64,000 nucleotides of DNA from an uncultured Prevotellaceae bacterium (GTDB taxonomy: Bacteria > Bacteroidota > Bacteroidia > Bacteroidales > Bacteroidaceae). Made by a program: the position numbers and the translations under genes. The notes under the pieces were generated by a model. It made no database searches, was not told where the DNA came from, and worked only from the letters and a program-made list of their open reading frames with translations. The stretch is taken from positions 1 through 64,000 of the forward strand of contig CADCIB010000004.1 in the NCBI GenBank assembly GCA_902801375.1, written 5' to 3'. Shown here one piece after another: positions 63,896-64,000 of the stretch (the stretch's first letter is position 1; each line of letters begins with the position of its first letter).

Positions 63896-64000
63896 ATGGC
63901 AACGATTATCTATCCAGCACCCATCTTCGGACCGGTCAAGAGCCGCCGACTGGGTATCTCGTTGGGCATTAACCTGATGCCTGCCGATGGGAAGGTATGC
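63896..64000 (+). CDS. Radical SAM protein, 5' part only
   Basis: First 35 codons, cut by the window edge: MATIIYPAPIFGPVKSRRLG then ISLGINLMPADGKVC. This opening (SRRLGISLGIN...P...KVC) is the N-terminus of a radical SAM family in which the last Cys seen begins the Fe-S motif CxxxCxxC. Members are annotated as molybdenum-cofactor-like or wybutosine-like radical SAM proteins; the precise function cannot be told from this fragment. Confidence 0.75.
   Translation, partial: MATIIYPAPIFGPVKSRRLGISLGINLMPADGKVC

Overview
The window looks like a chromosomal segment of a Bacteroidales bacterium, most likely Prevotella or a close relative. The evidence is a Bacteroidetes promoter signature (TAnnTTTG, often with TTTG 19-21 bases upstream) in front of about twenty genes, the F-type ATP synthase order atpD-atpC-atpI-atpB-atpE-atpF-atpH-atpA-atpG, a type III glutamine synthetase, LL-diaminopimelate aminotransferase, NQDE-free fermentative housekeeping genes, BspA-type leucine-rich repeats and several protein families known mainly from Bacteroidetes (DUF4296, DUF4421, DUF1460). 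Most of the window is core genome. I see no phage, transposase, integrase, rRNA, tRNA or CRISPR array.

Layout. 1-4.7 kb: an HU-like DNA-binding protein, a patch of intergenic repeats, a TrmH-type rRNA methyltransferase, an M48 lipoprotein protease, a small HExxH protein, an inverted copy of the repeat patch, and a membrane-anchored coiled-coil/helix-turn-helix protein. 4.7-8.3 kb: nfeD-SPFH, then infC-rpmI-rplT, then a gene-free stretch with a candidate structured RNA. 8.3-19 kb: mutS2 (minus) diverging from a U32 protein, a zinc-ribbon membrane protein, a TonB-dependent receptor, an NhaD-like antiporter and pfkA. 19-23.4 kb: the minus-strand run dapF-dapL-glnN, which joins lysine/peptidoglycan precursor synthesis to ammonia assimilation. 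23.6-32.8 kb: glmS, rubrerythrin, then ileS-DksA-like-lspA-DUF4296. 32.8-38.8 kb: an AT-rich accessory block with a TPR/transmembrane/HTH regulator, a large secreted relative of clan CD peptidases that appears to have lost both catalytic residues, and a BspA-like LRR protein. 38.9-41.6 kb: divergent rlmD and galE. 41.6-42.2 kb: a repeat-only region with a nested palindrome and a 22-bp tandem array. 42.2-49.6 kb: the ATP synthase operon. 49.7-58.3 kb: a LysM glucosaminidase, an oxidoreductase, DUF4421, DUF1460, a serine-type sulfatase with its radical-SAM maturase, and an AldA-like aldehyde dehydrogenase. 58.4-64 kb: gyrA, two TPR proteins, a third 22-bp array, and the first 35 codons of a radical SAM protein.

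The most unusual things are (1) the AT-rich block with the pseudo-peptidase, (2) three intergenic arrays of degenerate 22-bp repeats, (3) a family of C/G-rich or GAGTGAG-like palindromic elements found both between genes and apparently inserted in frame inside conserved genes (rlmD twice, U32, DUF4296, mutS2, a TPR gene), and (4) a candidate structured RNA between rplT and mutS2. Family assignments come from reading the proteins and remembering the families; no database search was run.
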